From JAFDCJ01 sp049669725 (GTDB lineage Bacteria; Desulfobacterota; Desulfobacteria; Desulfobacterales; JAFDCJ01), in contig JBATKU010000621.1 of the NCBI GenBank assembly GCA_049669725.1, positions 1 to 19,662 on the forward strand: DNA of 19,662 nucleotides, in the 5' to 3' direction. Positions 13,072-19,662 of the stretch are shown here, one piece after another; position 1 is the stretch's first letter; every line of letters starts with the position of its first letter. The position numbers were made by a program, and so were the translations under genes. The notes beneath the pieces were generated by a model that saw nothing but the letters and a program-made list of their open reading frames with translations, made no database searches and had not been told where the DNA came from.

Positions 13072-13550
13072 GACAATTTCTCCTTTTCTCCCCAAGTGGG
13101 TATCCGGTAGCGCCTGTTTTTAGATCGGATAAACAGCAACTTACCTTCTTCCTCCAAAAGTGGTGCGATTTTTAATAAGCCCTGTTCAGCAAATTTAATG
13201 GTCTCATCGCCCAGGTGCATGTAAAGATTGTCATCTTTAATAAGCAATTTTCTCGGTTTTAACTTAATCTGTTTTTTGGTGTTCAATACCAGCATGATGT
13301 CATTTTCCTGGAGGACATCAAAAACAAACAGGGCTTTATCTTCATAATGGAAATAAACCTTTTCAATAATGTTATCATGGGCCTGGCACAGGTGGTAGCC
13401 CTTGCGGTCCCGCTTAATGCTGGAATGAAAGTAATCAATGATTTTTTTATGCCTGAACTTTCCGTCGGCGTTGTGCCAGCAGCCATTTCCGTCCAGCCAG
13501 AAAACAGCCTCACCCCGGGGGATCTCAATGGTTTTAACCTTGTTTTCCAT
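13068..13550 (-). CDS. DUF1285-like protein
   Basis: A 160-residue cytoplasmic protein. The N-terminal part, with FWLDGNGCWHNADGKFRHKK, IIDYFHSSIKRDRKGYHLCQ and KVYFHYEDKALFVFDVL, has the layout of DUF1285 proteins (a Trp-Asp-Gly-x-Trp start, a helix, then a beta-rich half). The C-terminal part (about 85-160) is Lys-rich and ends FIRSKNRRYRIPTWGEKEKLS. The function of that family is not established. The stop overlaps the ATG of the Sec rhodanese gene by 4 bp (ATGA), so the two products are made together. No convincing SD precedes the ATG at 13550; the GTPase gene ends 33 bp upstream. Confidence 0.65.
   Translation of the reverse strand: MENKVKTIEIPRGEAVFWLDGNGCWHNADGKFRHKKIIDYFHSSIKRDRKGYHLCQAHDNIIEKVYFHYEDKALFVFDVLQENDIMLVLNTKKQIKLKPRKLLIKDDNLYMHLGDETIKFAEQGLLKIAPLLEEEGKLLFIRSKNRRYRIPTWGEKEKLS
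13080..13085 (-). promoter_or_regulatory. Shine-Dalgarno fixing the Sec rhodanese start
   Basis: AAGGAG on the minus strand, 8 nt before the ATG at 13071. An in-frame TTG at 13095 is therefore not needed as a start. Confidence 0.7.
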
Positions 13551-13583
13551 AGTGAAATGCTGGTAGCGTAAAGCCCTGGTGCT

Positions 13584-15119
13584 TCAGTTTTTCGGGGTAT
13601 CCGGCCCGGTGTCGGCGGGCAGGGTCTTACGACGCTTTGAATCTTCGACCGCCGGCTCTTCAATTGACAGTTCGTTTTTTTCTTCTCCGGAGGGGTTGGC
13701 GTACTCATCATTGAGTTTTTGGATATAAGCGTTGCTTTCTTCCACCACTTTTTCGAGCCTTGCCGATGTGCGCCGTCCCCAGCCCGCCGGATTAGGCAAA
13801 AAAAGACTTCGCCACCAACGGCTGCTTTTGTGCAAAGCACGTTTATAGCTGGGAAGCAGATCCGGGTCTTTTATCTCGGTCAGCAATTTCTGTTTGACCT
13901 TTCGGGCCGCCCAGCGCCGGATGCTAAAGTGAACATATCCCGCTCCGGCGATCAAAATAGCCAGCGCACCGTATTTAGTATAATTGTTGCGCGTTAACAG
14001 ATCCCAGAACGGCAGGTTCAGCGACAGCCCCTCCCCATAATTTCCCCAGATGGTCAGCGCCAGAAAGGCCGCCGCCAGGCAGGCCAGAATCGTTCCTTCC
14101 AGCCATAGAACCCTGCGCCGCCAGCGTTTGATAAAACGCTGCAGGAGGGATACAACATCCTGCTTTAGCATCTGTGCGATTTGTTCCAGCATCCCGACAA
14201 TTCGATAGGCGCGTTCAACTCCCACCTGCTCAATGCGACGGTAAATGGCTTTGGAGTCAGCGTCGCGCTTGTTCTCGAAGCGCGCCCGGACATCTTCGCT
14301 ATCGAAGGGAATTGCTGAATCCTTGTTGTAGATGGCAAAGGAACTGCCTGCTGTCAGGCCGAATTGGGCCAGCGCCCGTTGCCAGGCTGCAAAGACTTCC
14401 TCCAGACTGTCTTCATTGGCGGTTACATCGATCTGGTTTAGGATGTACAAAAACTTGTTTGAATCCCGCCGGTTTACCGTGGTCTTTACCAGATGTTCCA
14501 GGGTGTCTCGCATCGAACCGGTTTCCGGGTGCCGGGCATCAAAAAAAACCAGAACAAGATCCGACAGATCAATGATGTGGTCGGTAATCCGTAAAGTGGA
14601 AGTTCGTTGAGCATCGGCATCAAAGCCGGGAGAATCGATGAGGATTTTACCTCGCAGCACTTTGCTGGGACAGGTTTTCAGTTGCAGGTAAGCATCAATA
14701 TGCTCACCTTGGCCGACGGCAACCTCTTCTATGGCCCGGCTGATTTTGTACAAAGGGAAGCGTGGATCCGCATCCAGCGCCAGACCGGGCAGCACTCGTT
14801 CTTTGGCATCTCTGGTAAAACAAATCACGCTGAACTTGTCATCAACCGCCTGTATTCCGACGTCCTGCAGATCGTACTGAAGGAAATTGTTGATGAAGGT
14901 GGATTTACCCGCTGAATAAATACCTAGAATTGAGATAAGCGGCCACCAGGGGGTCCGGGTGGCGTGGGATTCCTCCCGCTGCAAAAAGCCTAGTTTGCGG
15001 CTGATTCGATCCAGTTCGCGAAAGTTTTGAACAACTTCAGAGAGGATCGGATTTTCCTGTTTCAGGTGCTGTTCCAGTTTTTTTAATCGCTGGTTGATCA
15101 TGCTTTCTTTGAACATCAT
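13584..15119 (-). CDS. Dynamin-like membrane GTPase
   Basis: A 511-residue GTPase with the G1 loop ILGIYSAGKSTFIN (about 64-77), G3 LIDSPGFD (160-167) and G4 LNQID (227-231), flanked by helices typical of the dynamin superfamily. Two adjacent membrane segments (about 338-358 and 382-399) form a hairpin paddle, followed by a basic region and a charged tail ending DTGPDTPKN. Bacterial dynamins of this kind bind and reshape or protect membranes. The frame is open to a start at 15197, but ATG-ATG at 15119/15116 is preceded by GGAG (15125-15128), 5 or 8 nt away. It is the first gene of the operon with the DUF1285-like gene, the Sec rhodanese-ferritin gene and the PlsB-like gene. Confidence 0.86.
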   Translation of the reverse strand: MMFKESMINQRLKKLEQHLKQENPILSEVVQNFRELDRISRKLGFLQREESHATRTPWWPLISILGIYSAGKSTFINNFLQYDLQDVGIQAVDDKFSVICFTRDAKERVLPGLALDADPRFPLYKISRAIEEVAVGQGEHIDAYLQLKTCPSKVLRGKILIDSPGFDADAQRTSTLRITDHIIDLSDLVLVFFDARHPETGSMRDTLEHLVKTTVNRRDSNKFLYILNQIDVTANEDSLEEVFAAWQRALAQFGLTAGSSFAIYNKDSAIPFDSEDVRARFENKRDADSKAIYRRIEQVGVERAYRIVGMLEQIAQMLKQDVVSLLQRFIKRWRRRVLWLEGTILACLAAAFLALTIWGNYGEGLSLNLPFWDLLTRNNYTKYGALAILIAGAGYVHFSIRRWAARKVKQKLLTEIKDPDLLPSYKRALHKSSRWWRSLFLPNPAGWGRRTSARLEKVVEESNAYIQKLNDEYANPSGEEKNELSIEEPAVEDSKRRKTLPADTGPDTPKN

Positions 15120-15318
15120 CTGCACTCCATTCTTCCGGTAATGGACCGACCACCCGGGAAAATATCTTTTCCCCTGAGCAAAGCCGCAATATGCCACCCA
15201 AAACTTGCACTATCTTACCATTTTTACAAAAATATTAATGGTTTTCAACCTGTAATTTAAATAAAGGCAAAATGAAAGCTGAAAAAGAGTAAGAGTGGAA
15301 GGTTGTTAGAACTATATA

Positions 15319-15347
15319 TGGGCTTCGCCCAATTGGAATATTGGAAT
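15319..15347. repeat. Small hairpin plus tandem 8-bp repeat
   Basis: TGGGC-TTC-GCCCA (15319-15331) is followed by two tandem copies of ATTGGAAT (15332-15339 and 15340-15347). It lies in the 312-bp divergent spacer between the GTPase gene and the 3D-domain gene. It resembles intergenic repeats common in deltaproteobacterial genomes (general impression, not checked). No U-tract follows. Nothing else definite is visible in the spacer. Confidence 0.35.
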
Positions 15348-15410
15348 TCTGCGGCAGACCTTTACAACCGCGGAAAAGTTATTATTCTACTGTGACCGAT
15401 AAATTGTCGG

Positions 15411-15417
15411 AAGGAGG
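15411..15417 (+). promoter_or_regulatory. Strong SD that suggests an ATT start for the 3D-domain gene
   Basis: AAGGAGG lies 8 nt before an in-frame ATT (15426-15428), but 14 nt before the GTG at 15432. Initiation at ATT would give MKVFFAIHIMAFG, a classic signal-peptide start with Lys at position 2. ATT initiation is rare but known (infC). Confidence 0.4.
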
Positions 15418-15431
15418 GAGTAGCAATTAAA

Positions 15432-16061
15432 GTGTTTTTTGCCATACATATCATGGCTTTCGGGCTGATTTTTGGAATTGCCTATGTCGCCACCGATGAT
15501 CCGCATGGATATCCGGTTAAATTGATCAAGACCAAAATATATCGGTATCAAAGCCTGACAGATAGCAGGGCCCGGCAACCGAACCGTTCGCCGGGCGCAA
15601 TCGACAACCCCAACTTCAATACCGATCGCACCCGCCTGCAAAAATATAAAAGGTCAAACAATGATCTTGTAGCAGAAAAACGGGGTCAGCGGCACCGCAG
15701 TCAATCCATAAACGGGGCCGCTGAAAATTTTTCGTCAGCCAACCGTGCGCGTTTGCGTGAAGTAACCGCCTACAATGTCGGAGATCCTGCCCAAAACTAC
15801 GGCGACCCCTGTGAATCAGCCAACGGTGAAGATATCTGTGCCGCATTGGATTCCGGATCAAAAAGATGCGCTGCGAACTTCGTACCATTCGGGACCTTGC
15901 TTCATATTGCGAATGTTGGCGTCTGCACTGTCACCGACCGCATGCATAAGCGTTATGTCGACCGGGTGGATATCGCCATGAAAAAAAATGAGAAAAAAGA
16001 AGCCCTGCGCTTCGGGCTCAGGCAGTTGAAGGTTACCGTTCTTACATCCCGGGATGGTTAG
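15432..16061 (+). CDS. Exported 3D-domain (RlpA/MltA-like double-psi barrel) protein
   Basis: A 209-residue protein with an N-terminal signal or anchor segment (about 1-20), a Lys/Arg-rich low-complexity linker (30-108) and a C-terminal 3D domain (108-200). The domain shows VTAYNVGDPA, then FVPFGTLLHIA and CTVTDRMHKRYVDRVDIAM, with the three conserved Asp near the end. Such domains act on or bind peptidoglycan in the envelope. Four Cys (127, 136, 146, 165) inside the domain could form two disulfides, as fits export. The start is uncertain: GTG at 15432, or the ATT at 15426 favoured by the SD. It is a single gene, divergent from the GTPase operon and convergent with the kinase gene 67 bp away. 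Confidence 0.78.
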   Translation: MFFAIHIMAFGLIFGIAYVATDDPHGYPVKLIKTKIYRYQSLTDSRARQPNRSPGAIDNPNFNTDRTRLQKYKRSNNDLVAEKRGQRHRSQSINGAAENFSSANRARLREVTAYNVGDPAQNYGDPCESANGEDICAALDSGSKRCAANFVPFGTLLHIANVGVCTVTDRMHKRYVDRVDIAMKKNEKKEALRFGLRQLKVTVLTSRDG

Positions 16062-16128
16062 AATATGTAGCAAAATCCTTATGTAGTGGGCGAGGCCATC
16101 GATATCCGGGTCAGCCCAACTGCGACCA

Positions 16129-18390
16129 TTACCTGTCCAATTCTTTTCTAACGGCAACCGCCATTTTATCCATCAAATAAGGTTTTTTGACATAGGCGCC
16201 GGCGCCCAGTTTCTGAGCCTCCTTGACCCGCGCTGATTCTGAATAGCCGCTAACAATGATGGCTTTCTGTGTCGGGTGAACTTCTATGATCTGCCTGTAA
16301 GTTTCAAGCCCGTCGATGCCCGGATCCATAATCATATCCAAAATGAGAAGATCGGCACTTCGGGTTTCCAGGTACCCAACAGCCTCTTCTCCGCTGGAAA
16401 CCGATTCCACTCTGTAGCCGAGTTTGGTTAGAATTTCGGTAGCAATATTCCGCTGATCTTTGACATCGTCTATGATCAGTAAAAACTCCCCCTTGCCCCG
16501 GTAGTCTTCTATGGAGCGCCGGAATGCTTTACGGGATGACGGCTGGCGGGAGGCCGGCAGATAGATAAAGAACCAGGTGCCCTGGCCTTCGGTGCTTTGA
16601 ACATCGATATACCCCTTATGGTCTTTAACCGTTCCCCATATAACTGCCATCCCCAGGCCGGTGCCGCTTCTTCCCATGGCTTTTTTCGTGTAGAACGGCT
16701 CAAAAATTCTCTCAATATCCGTCGCCGCAATACCGGTTCCGGTGTCGCGGACGGTCAGGGTGACGTAATCGCCTTCTTCGATGTCGTCGTAGCCGCTGAT
16801 CGGTTTATCGATGTAGCGGTTCTCGCTCGAAATAGAAACGGTTCCGCCATCAACCAGGGCTTCGGTGGCATTGGAGACCAGGTTCATGACGGTTTTAGAC
16901 AGGTGGACGGGAGATCCTGTAATTCCCAGGAGGTCGGGTTCAAGGCTGACCTCAAGCTTTAAGCCAGGATGGATATGTTTCAGCGTTTCATATTCAGGGC
17001 TTTCTATATAGTCCGTGATAATGTCATTGAGGTTGACCACTTCCGATACGGCCACGCCTCTGCGGGCCAGGGTTAACATGTCCTGTACAATATTGGCCGC
17101 TTTTTCCCCCGATTTTTTGATTGCCAGAACCGAGGACTTCAACGGGCTGTCTGCAGGAAGATCCATCAAAATCAGCTCCGGGTAGCTGATCAGGCCGGAC
17201 AGCACATTGTTTAAATCGTGGGCCACACCGCCGGCCAGCGTTCCGATCGCTTCCATCTTCTGTGCCATGCGAAGTTGCTCTTCTAGCCTGGATTTATCGG
17301 CGGCAGCCAGTTTGCTTTCCGTCATGTTGCGTACAACCGCCATAATAGTTTCATCGGAGATGGCCACCATGCGGCATTCATAATAGGTCTTTTTGCCATT
17401 GATGGGAAAATCATATTCGAAAATTTGAAGCTGCCGGGTTCTCAGGGCCTGTTCGGCGTTTTTATGGTGTAATCCGGCGAGGTTCGCCGGCAATACGTCA
17501 TCAATTTTTTTTCCCAGAAAAGTATCCGGCACCAGATACAGATCCTGCTGGGTGCCGTGATATTCTAGAAAATAGCCGTTGCGATCAAGTTGAAACATCA
17601 TGTCCGGCATGGCGTCGAGCAGAGCGCGGCCTTTGGCCTCGCTTTTGCGGATTTTTTCTTCGGTATGTTTGCGGACGGTGACTTCATCCTGCAGGGATAT
17701 TTCCCGGGCCTGGATGTCAGCGGCCATTTCTTTAATTCGTCGGGCAATACCGGTAAGTTCTGCGTGGTGAAGTTCATCAAATCCGTAGGCATAGTCTCCT
17801 CTTGCAACCCGGTCGATGCCTTTTTGGAGGATGTTGAGTGGTTTGCGCATAAAAACGCGCAGCAGGATTCTGGTGGTAACAAAGATAACGATTAGGGATG
17901 CGGCCAGGACCATCAGAATCGTATTGCGCAGCCAGGCCAGGTCTTCATTAATTGCACCCAAGGAGAAGACCAGGTTCGCTTCGCCGAGGATTTGACCCCT
18001 GTAAGTGATCGCCACACTGCGGCTGAGAAGCCCTTGCCTGTCCGGTCTGCCGGGGGCCACGAAGAGCGTTTTCCCGCTTGCGTCAGTTATGTGAACTTTA
18101 TCGATCACATCGCTTTGCAGAAAAGATAGGCCGATTTTGCCGATCTGCTCGTCATCAAAATCCCAGAGCGGCACCACCAGTACCTCGCTGAGCTTTTCGG
18201 CGTAATCGTCCGCCTTTTTTTCAAGCTCCTGCAGCAGAAATCGGGACTGCCGGCTGTAAACATAGGCCAGTAAAACCCCCTCAAACAAAATCAAAAGCAG
18301 AATAAGACTGATCGCCAGTTCTTTGGAAAGTGACCGCCGTCCGAAAAGGCGTAGCGGTTTGGTGGATTTTATTCGATGCTCGTTCTCCAC
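16129..18390 (-). CDS. Hybrid sensor histidine kinase (HAMP-PAS-HisKA-HATPase-receiver)
   Basis: A 753-residue hybrid kinase. TM1 is about 25-46, a periplasmic sensor region 47-153, and TM2 154-178. A HAMP-like linker (179-232) leads to a PAS domain (about 252-360) and to HisKA with phospho-acceptor H391 in GGVAHDLNN. The ATPase has the N box NLVSNATEAL (503-512), G1 DTGTGI (549-554), F box FEPFYTKK (563-570) and G2 GTGLGMAV (576-583). The receiver domain (about 636-753) has D641/D642, phospho-acceptor D685 in LLILDMIMD, and K735/K736. All catalytic residues are present. The start is GTG at 18390 with GAGG 8 nt upstream. It follows the tandem binding-protein gene by 49 bp, so that protein probably supplies its ligand input. 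A separate output regulator is not in the window. Confidence 0.93.
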   Translation of the reverse strand: MENEHRIKSTKPLRLFGRRSLSKELAISLILLLILFEGVLLAYVYSRQSRFLLQELEKKADDYAEKLSEVLVVPLWDFDDEQIGKIGLSFLQSDVIDKVHITDASGKTLFVAPGRPDRQGLLSRSVAITYRGQILGEANLVFSLGAINEDLAWLRNTILMVLAASLIVIFVTTRILLRVFMRKPLNILQKGIDRVARGDYAYGFDELHHAELTGIARRIKEMAADIQAREISLQDEVTVRKHTEEKIRKSEAKGRALLDAMPDMMFQLDRNGYFLEYHGTQQDLYLVPDTFLGKKIDDVLPANLAGLHHKNAEQALRTRQLQIFEYDFPINGKKTYYECRMVAISDETIMAVVRNMTESKLAAADKSRLEEQLRMAQKMEAIGTLAGGVAHDLNNVLSGLISYPELILMDLPADSPLKSSVLAIKKSGEKAANIVQDMLTLARRGVAVSEVVNLNDIITDYIESPEYETLKHIHPGLKLEVSLEPDLLGITGSPVHLSKTVMNLVSNATEALVDGGTVSISSENRYIDKPISGYDDIEEGDYVTLTVRDTGTGIAATDIERIFEPFYTKKAMGRSGTGLGMAVIWGTVKDHKGYIDVQSTEGQGTWFFIYLPASRQPSSRKAFRRSIEDYRGKGEFLLIIDDVKDQRNIATEILTKLGYRVESVSSGEEAVGYLETRSADLLILDMIMDPGIDGLETYRQIIEVHPTQKAIIVSGYSESARVKEAQKLGAGAYVKKPYLMDKMAVAVRKELDR

Positions 18391-18439
18391 GCCATAATCC
18401 TCATTTAGGGTGTCCGGTCAATAGCATGCTTGGCCTGGT

Positions 18440-19662
18440 TTATCTGGCACACAGGCGGTCATAGGTTCCATCCTGCTTTAACTCATCCAGCGTCTGCTGC
18501 CATAGACTCACCAGGGAGTTGGGGCTTTGAGTCGAAAAAGCGATATAATTTTGGACTCTTTTAAAGGCAAAGACCAGTTTCACCTGATCGGGATTTATGC
18601 CGGCCTGCTTAGCCAGGTACGGCATGTTAAAATCTGAGCTGACCCACAGATCGATGGATCCGTCCATAATGTGGCGGATGTTATTCTTATTCCTTTTGGT
18701 GCTGACCAGGTTCCGAAATCCTTTGGCCAGCAGATATTGTTCCTTGGCATCCTTGTAGTAGGTCCCTATGCGGGGTAGGGCTTTGGCCTGCGCCAGGGAA
18801 CTGATGTTTATCTCCGAATCCCTTCTGGCGTAAAAACCCCAGGTCTGAGAGTACAGGGGCCCCACCCATTTGAATAATTTTTCCCGCTGGGGCAGCCGGG
18901 TGGTTGAAAACAGCGCTACATTGGGCTGGGTCAGTGCCAGGGTGTAACCCCGGGCCCAGGGTACGGCCTGGATATTATCCGGCAATTTTAGCCGGTGTAA
19001 AATTTCACGGACAATTTCAACTGACAGTCCGTTTAATTTGCCATGGTCCAGAAAATTGGCGGGAGGGGAGTCCTCGGTGTAAATTTTCAGTTTTACCGGA
19101 GCCATTGCGGATTTGGCAGCCACCGGCCAAATCCCGGGGATGCTTTCCTCCGGAAGCCATTGTTGGCTGATCCTTTTAAAGGTGCCTTCGTGCTTCATAT
19201 CATCCAGGGTCTTCTGCCATTTTTTAGCGACAGCCTGGGGTGTGCCTTTGGAGAAGGCGATATAAGCATAATAATCTTTAAAAGGCAAAACCCGTTCCAC
19301 ATCATCGGGGTTGATGCCGATCTGCCTGGCAACCGACTGAACCCCCAGGTTGCTGTAAAGCCATAAATCCACGCGCCCTGCCAGCAATTTTTTCAAATTG
19401 CTGGCGGGCGATTTCGAGCTGTCCAGATTGGTAAATCCCTGAGATATAAGAAGCTGCTCCCTGACATCATCCTTATAGGTGGCGATGGCGCCGACTTTTT
19501 TAGCGTCAGCAAGGCATGTCAGATACGGCCCGGAACCCCTTTTGGCATAGAAACCAAAGCGCACTTTGTAGATCGGCCCAACCCAGTGGAACAGATGCTC
19601 CCGTTCTTGGGTTCGAGCGGTCGAAAAAAGAACCACATTGGGCCGGCTCAGGGCCAACTGGT
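18440..19662 (-). CDS. Tandem periplasmic solute-binding protein (SBP_bac_3-like), 5' end outside the window
   Basis: A partial gene: the frame stays open to the window edge, so the true start lies beyond it. The visible part (about 407 residues) holds two homologous binding domains of family-3 type. The first repeat shows LALSRPNVVLFSTARTQERE, HWVGPIYKVRFGFYAKR and YKDDVREQLLISQGFTNL. The second shows LALTQPNVALFSTTRLPQRE, KWVGPLYSQTWGFYARR and YKDAKEQYLLAKGFRNL. The second domain starts near LKIYTEDSPPANFL, which gives the expected start of the missing part of the first. A signal peptide is expected upstream. Domains of this kind bind amino acids or similar small ligands. With the hybrid kinase 49 bp downstream, this looks like a ligand-sensing two-component unit rather than a transporter, as no permease is present. 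Confidence 0.85.
   Translation of the reverse strand, partial: QLALSRPNVVLFSTARTQEREHLFHWVGPIYKVRFGFYAKRGSGPYLTCLADAKKVGAIATYKDDVREQLLISQGFTNLDSSKSPASNLKKLLAGRVDLWLYSNLGVQSVARQIGINPDDVERVLPFKDYYAYIAFSKGTPQAVAKKWQKTLDDMKHEGTFKRISQQWLPEESIPGIWPVAAKSAMAPVKLKIYTEDSPPANFLDHGKLNGLSVEIVREILHRLKLPDNIQAVPWARGYTLALTQPNVALFSTTRLPQREKLFKWVGPLYSQTWGFYARRDSEINISSLAQAKALPRIGTYYKDAKEQYLLAKGFRNLVSTKRNKNNIRHIMDGSIDLWVSSDFNMPYLAKQAGINPDQVKLVFAFKRVQNYIAFSTQSPNSLVSLWQQTLDELKQDGTYDRLCAR

Noticed and set aside
13283..13840. Minus-strand 185-codon ORF overlapping two genes
   Set aside because: It is a frame shadow spanning the end of the GTPase gene and most of the DUF1285-like gene, with no motifs of its own.

Overview
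The window looks like chromosomal DNA from a sulfate-reducer-type deltaproteobacterium, most likely Desulfobacterales (Desulfobacterota). This is an inference from the protein families, the mixed GC content and the use of selenocysteine (Sec). No rRNA, tRNA, CRISPR array or transposase is visible. The two most notable genes each contain an in-frame UGA followed at once by a bacterial SECIS-like hairpin, so a standard gene caller would split both.

Layout. (1) 1-2050: two toxin-antitoxin modules placed tail to tail, an AbrB-like/RelE-like pair on + and an Xre/RES (NAD+ phosphorylase type) pair on -, with 12 bp between the toxin stops. (2) 2051-2631: a gene-poor stretch with palindromes, repeated TTTGATA half-sites and a 20-codon ORF. 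(3) 2632-4713: a membrane HAMP-PP2C (RsbU/SpoIIE-type) phosphatase and a small acidic protein of unknown function. (4) 8623-4807, minus strand: a small Arg-rich protein, a membrane-anchored coiled-coil protein, an exported protein, an AMP nucleosidase, and a GrdB-family selenoprotein with Sec at residue 174. (5) 8624-9034: a repeat-rich spacer. (6) 9035-10263: an ArdC/ImmA-like protein whose HExxH motif reads HALGH, preceded by a leader with its own terminator and by an inverted-repeat element. (7) 10357-10602: a small coiled-coil protein. (8) 15119-10617, minus strand: a tight five-gene operon encoding a dynamin-like membrane GTPase, a DUF1285-like protein, a selenocysteine rhodanese fused to a ferritin-like domain, a small unknown protein and a PlsB-type glycerol-3-phosphate acyltransferase. 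(9) 15432-16061: an exported 3D-domain protein. (10) 19662-16129, minus strand: a periplasmic binding protein made of two tandem binding domains (cut by the window end) and a hybrid sensor histidine kinase.

How the genes fit together. Regions 4 and 8 each carry one selenoprotein, and in both the UGA lies exactly 18 nt before the SECIS apical loop. This implies that the host has SelA/B/C/D. Region 8 joins a Sec sulfurtransferase-peroxidase-like fusion to membrane-lipid and membrane-remodelling genes, which suggests redox or sulfur stress protection linked to the envelope (inference). Regions 3 and 10 are signal-transduction units: a periplasm-sensing phosphatase, and a binding protein with a hybrid kinase.
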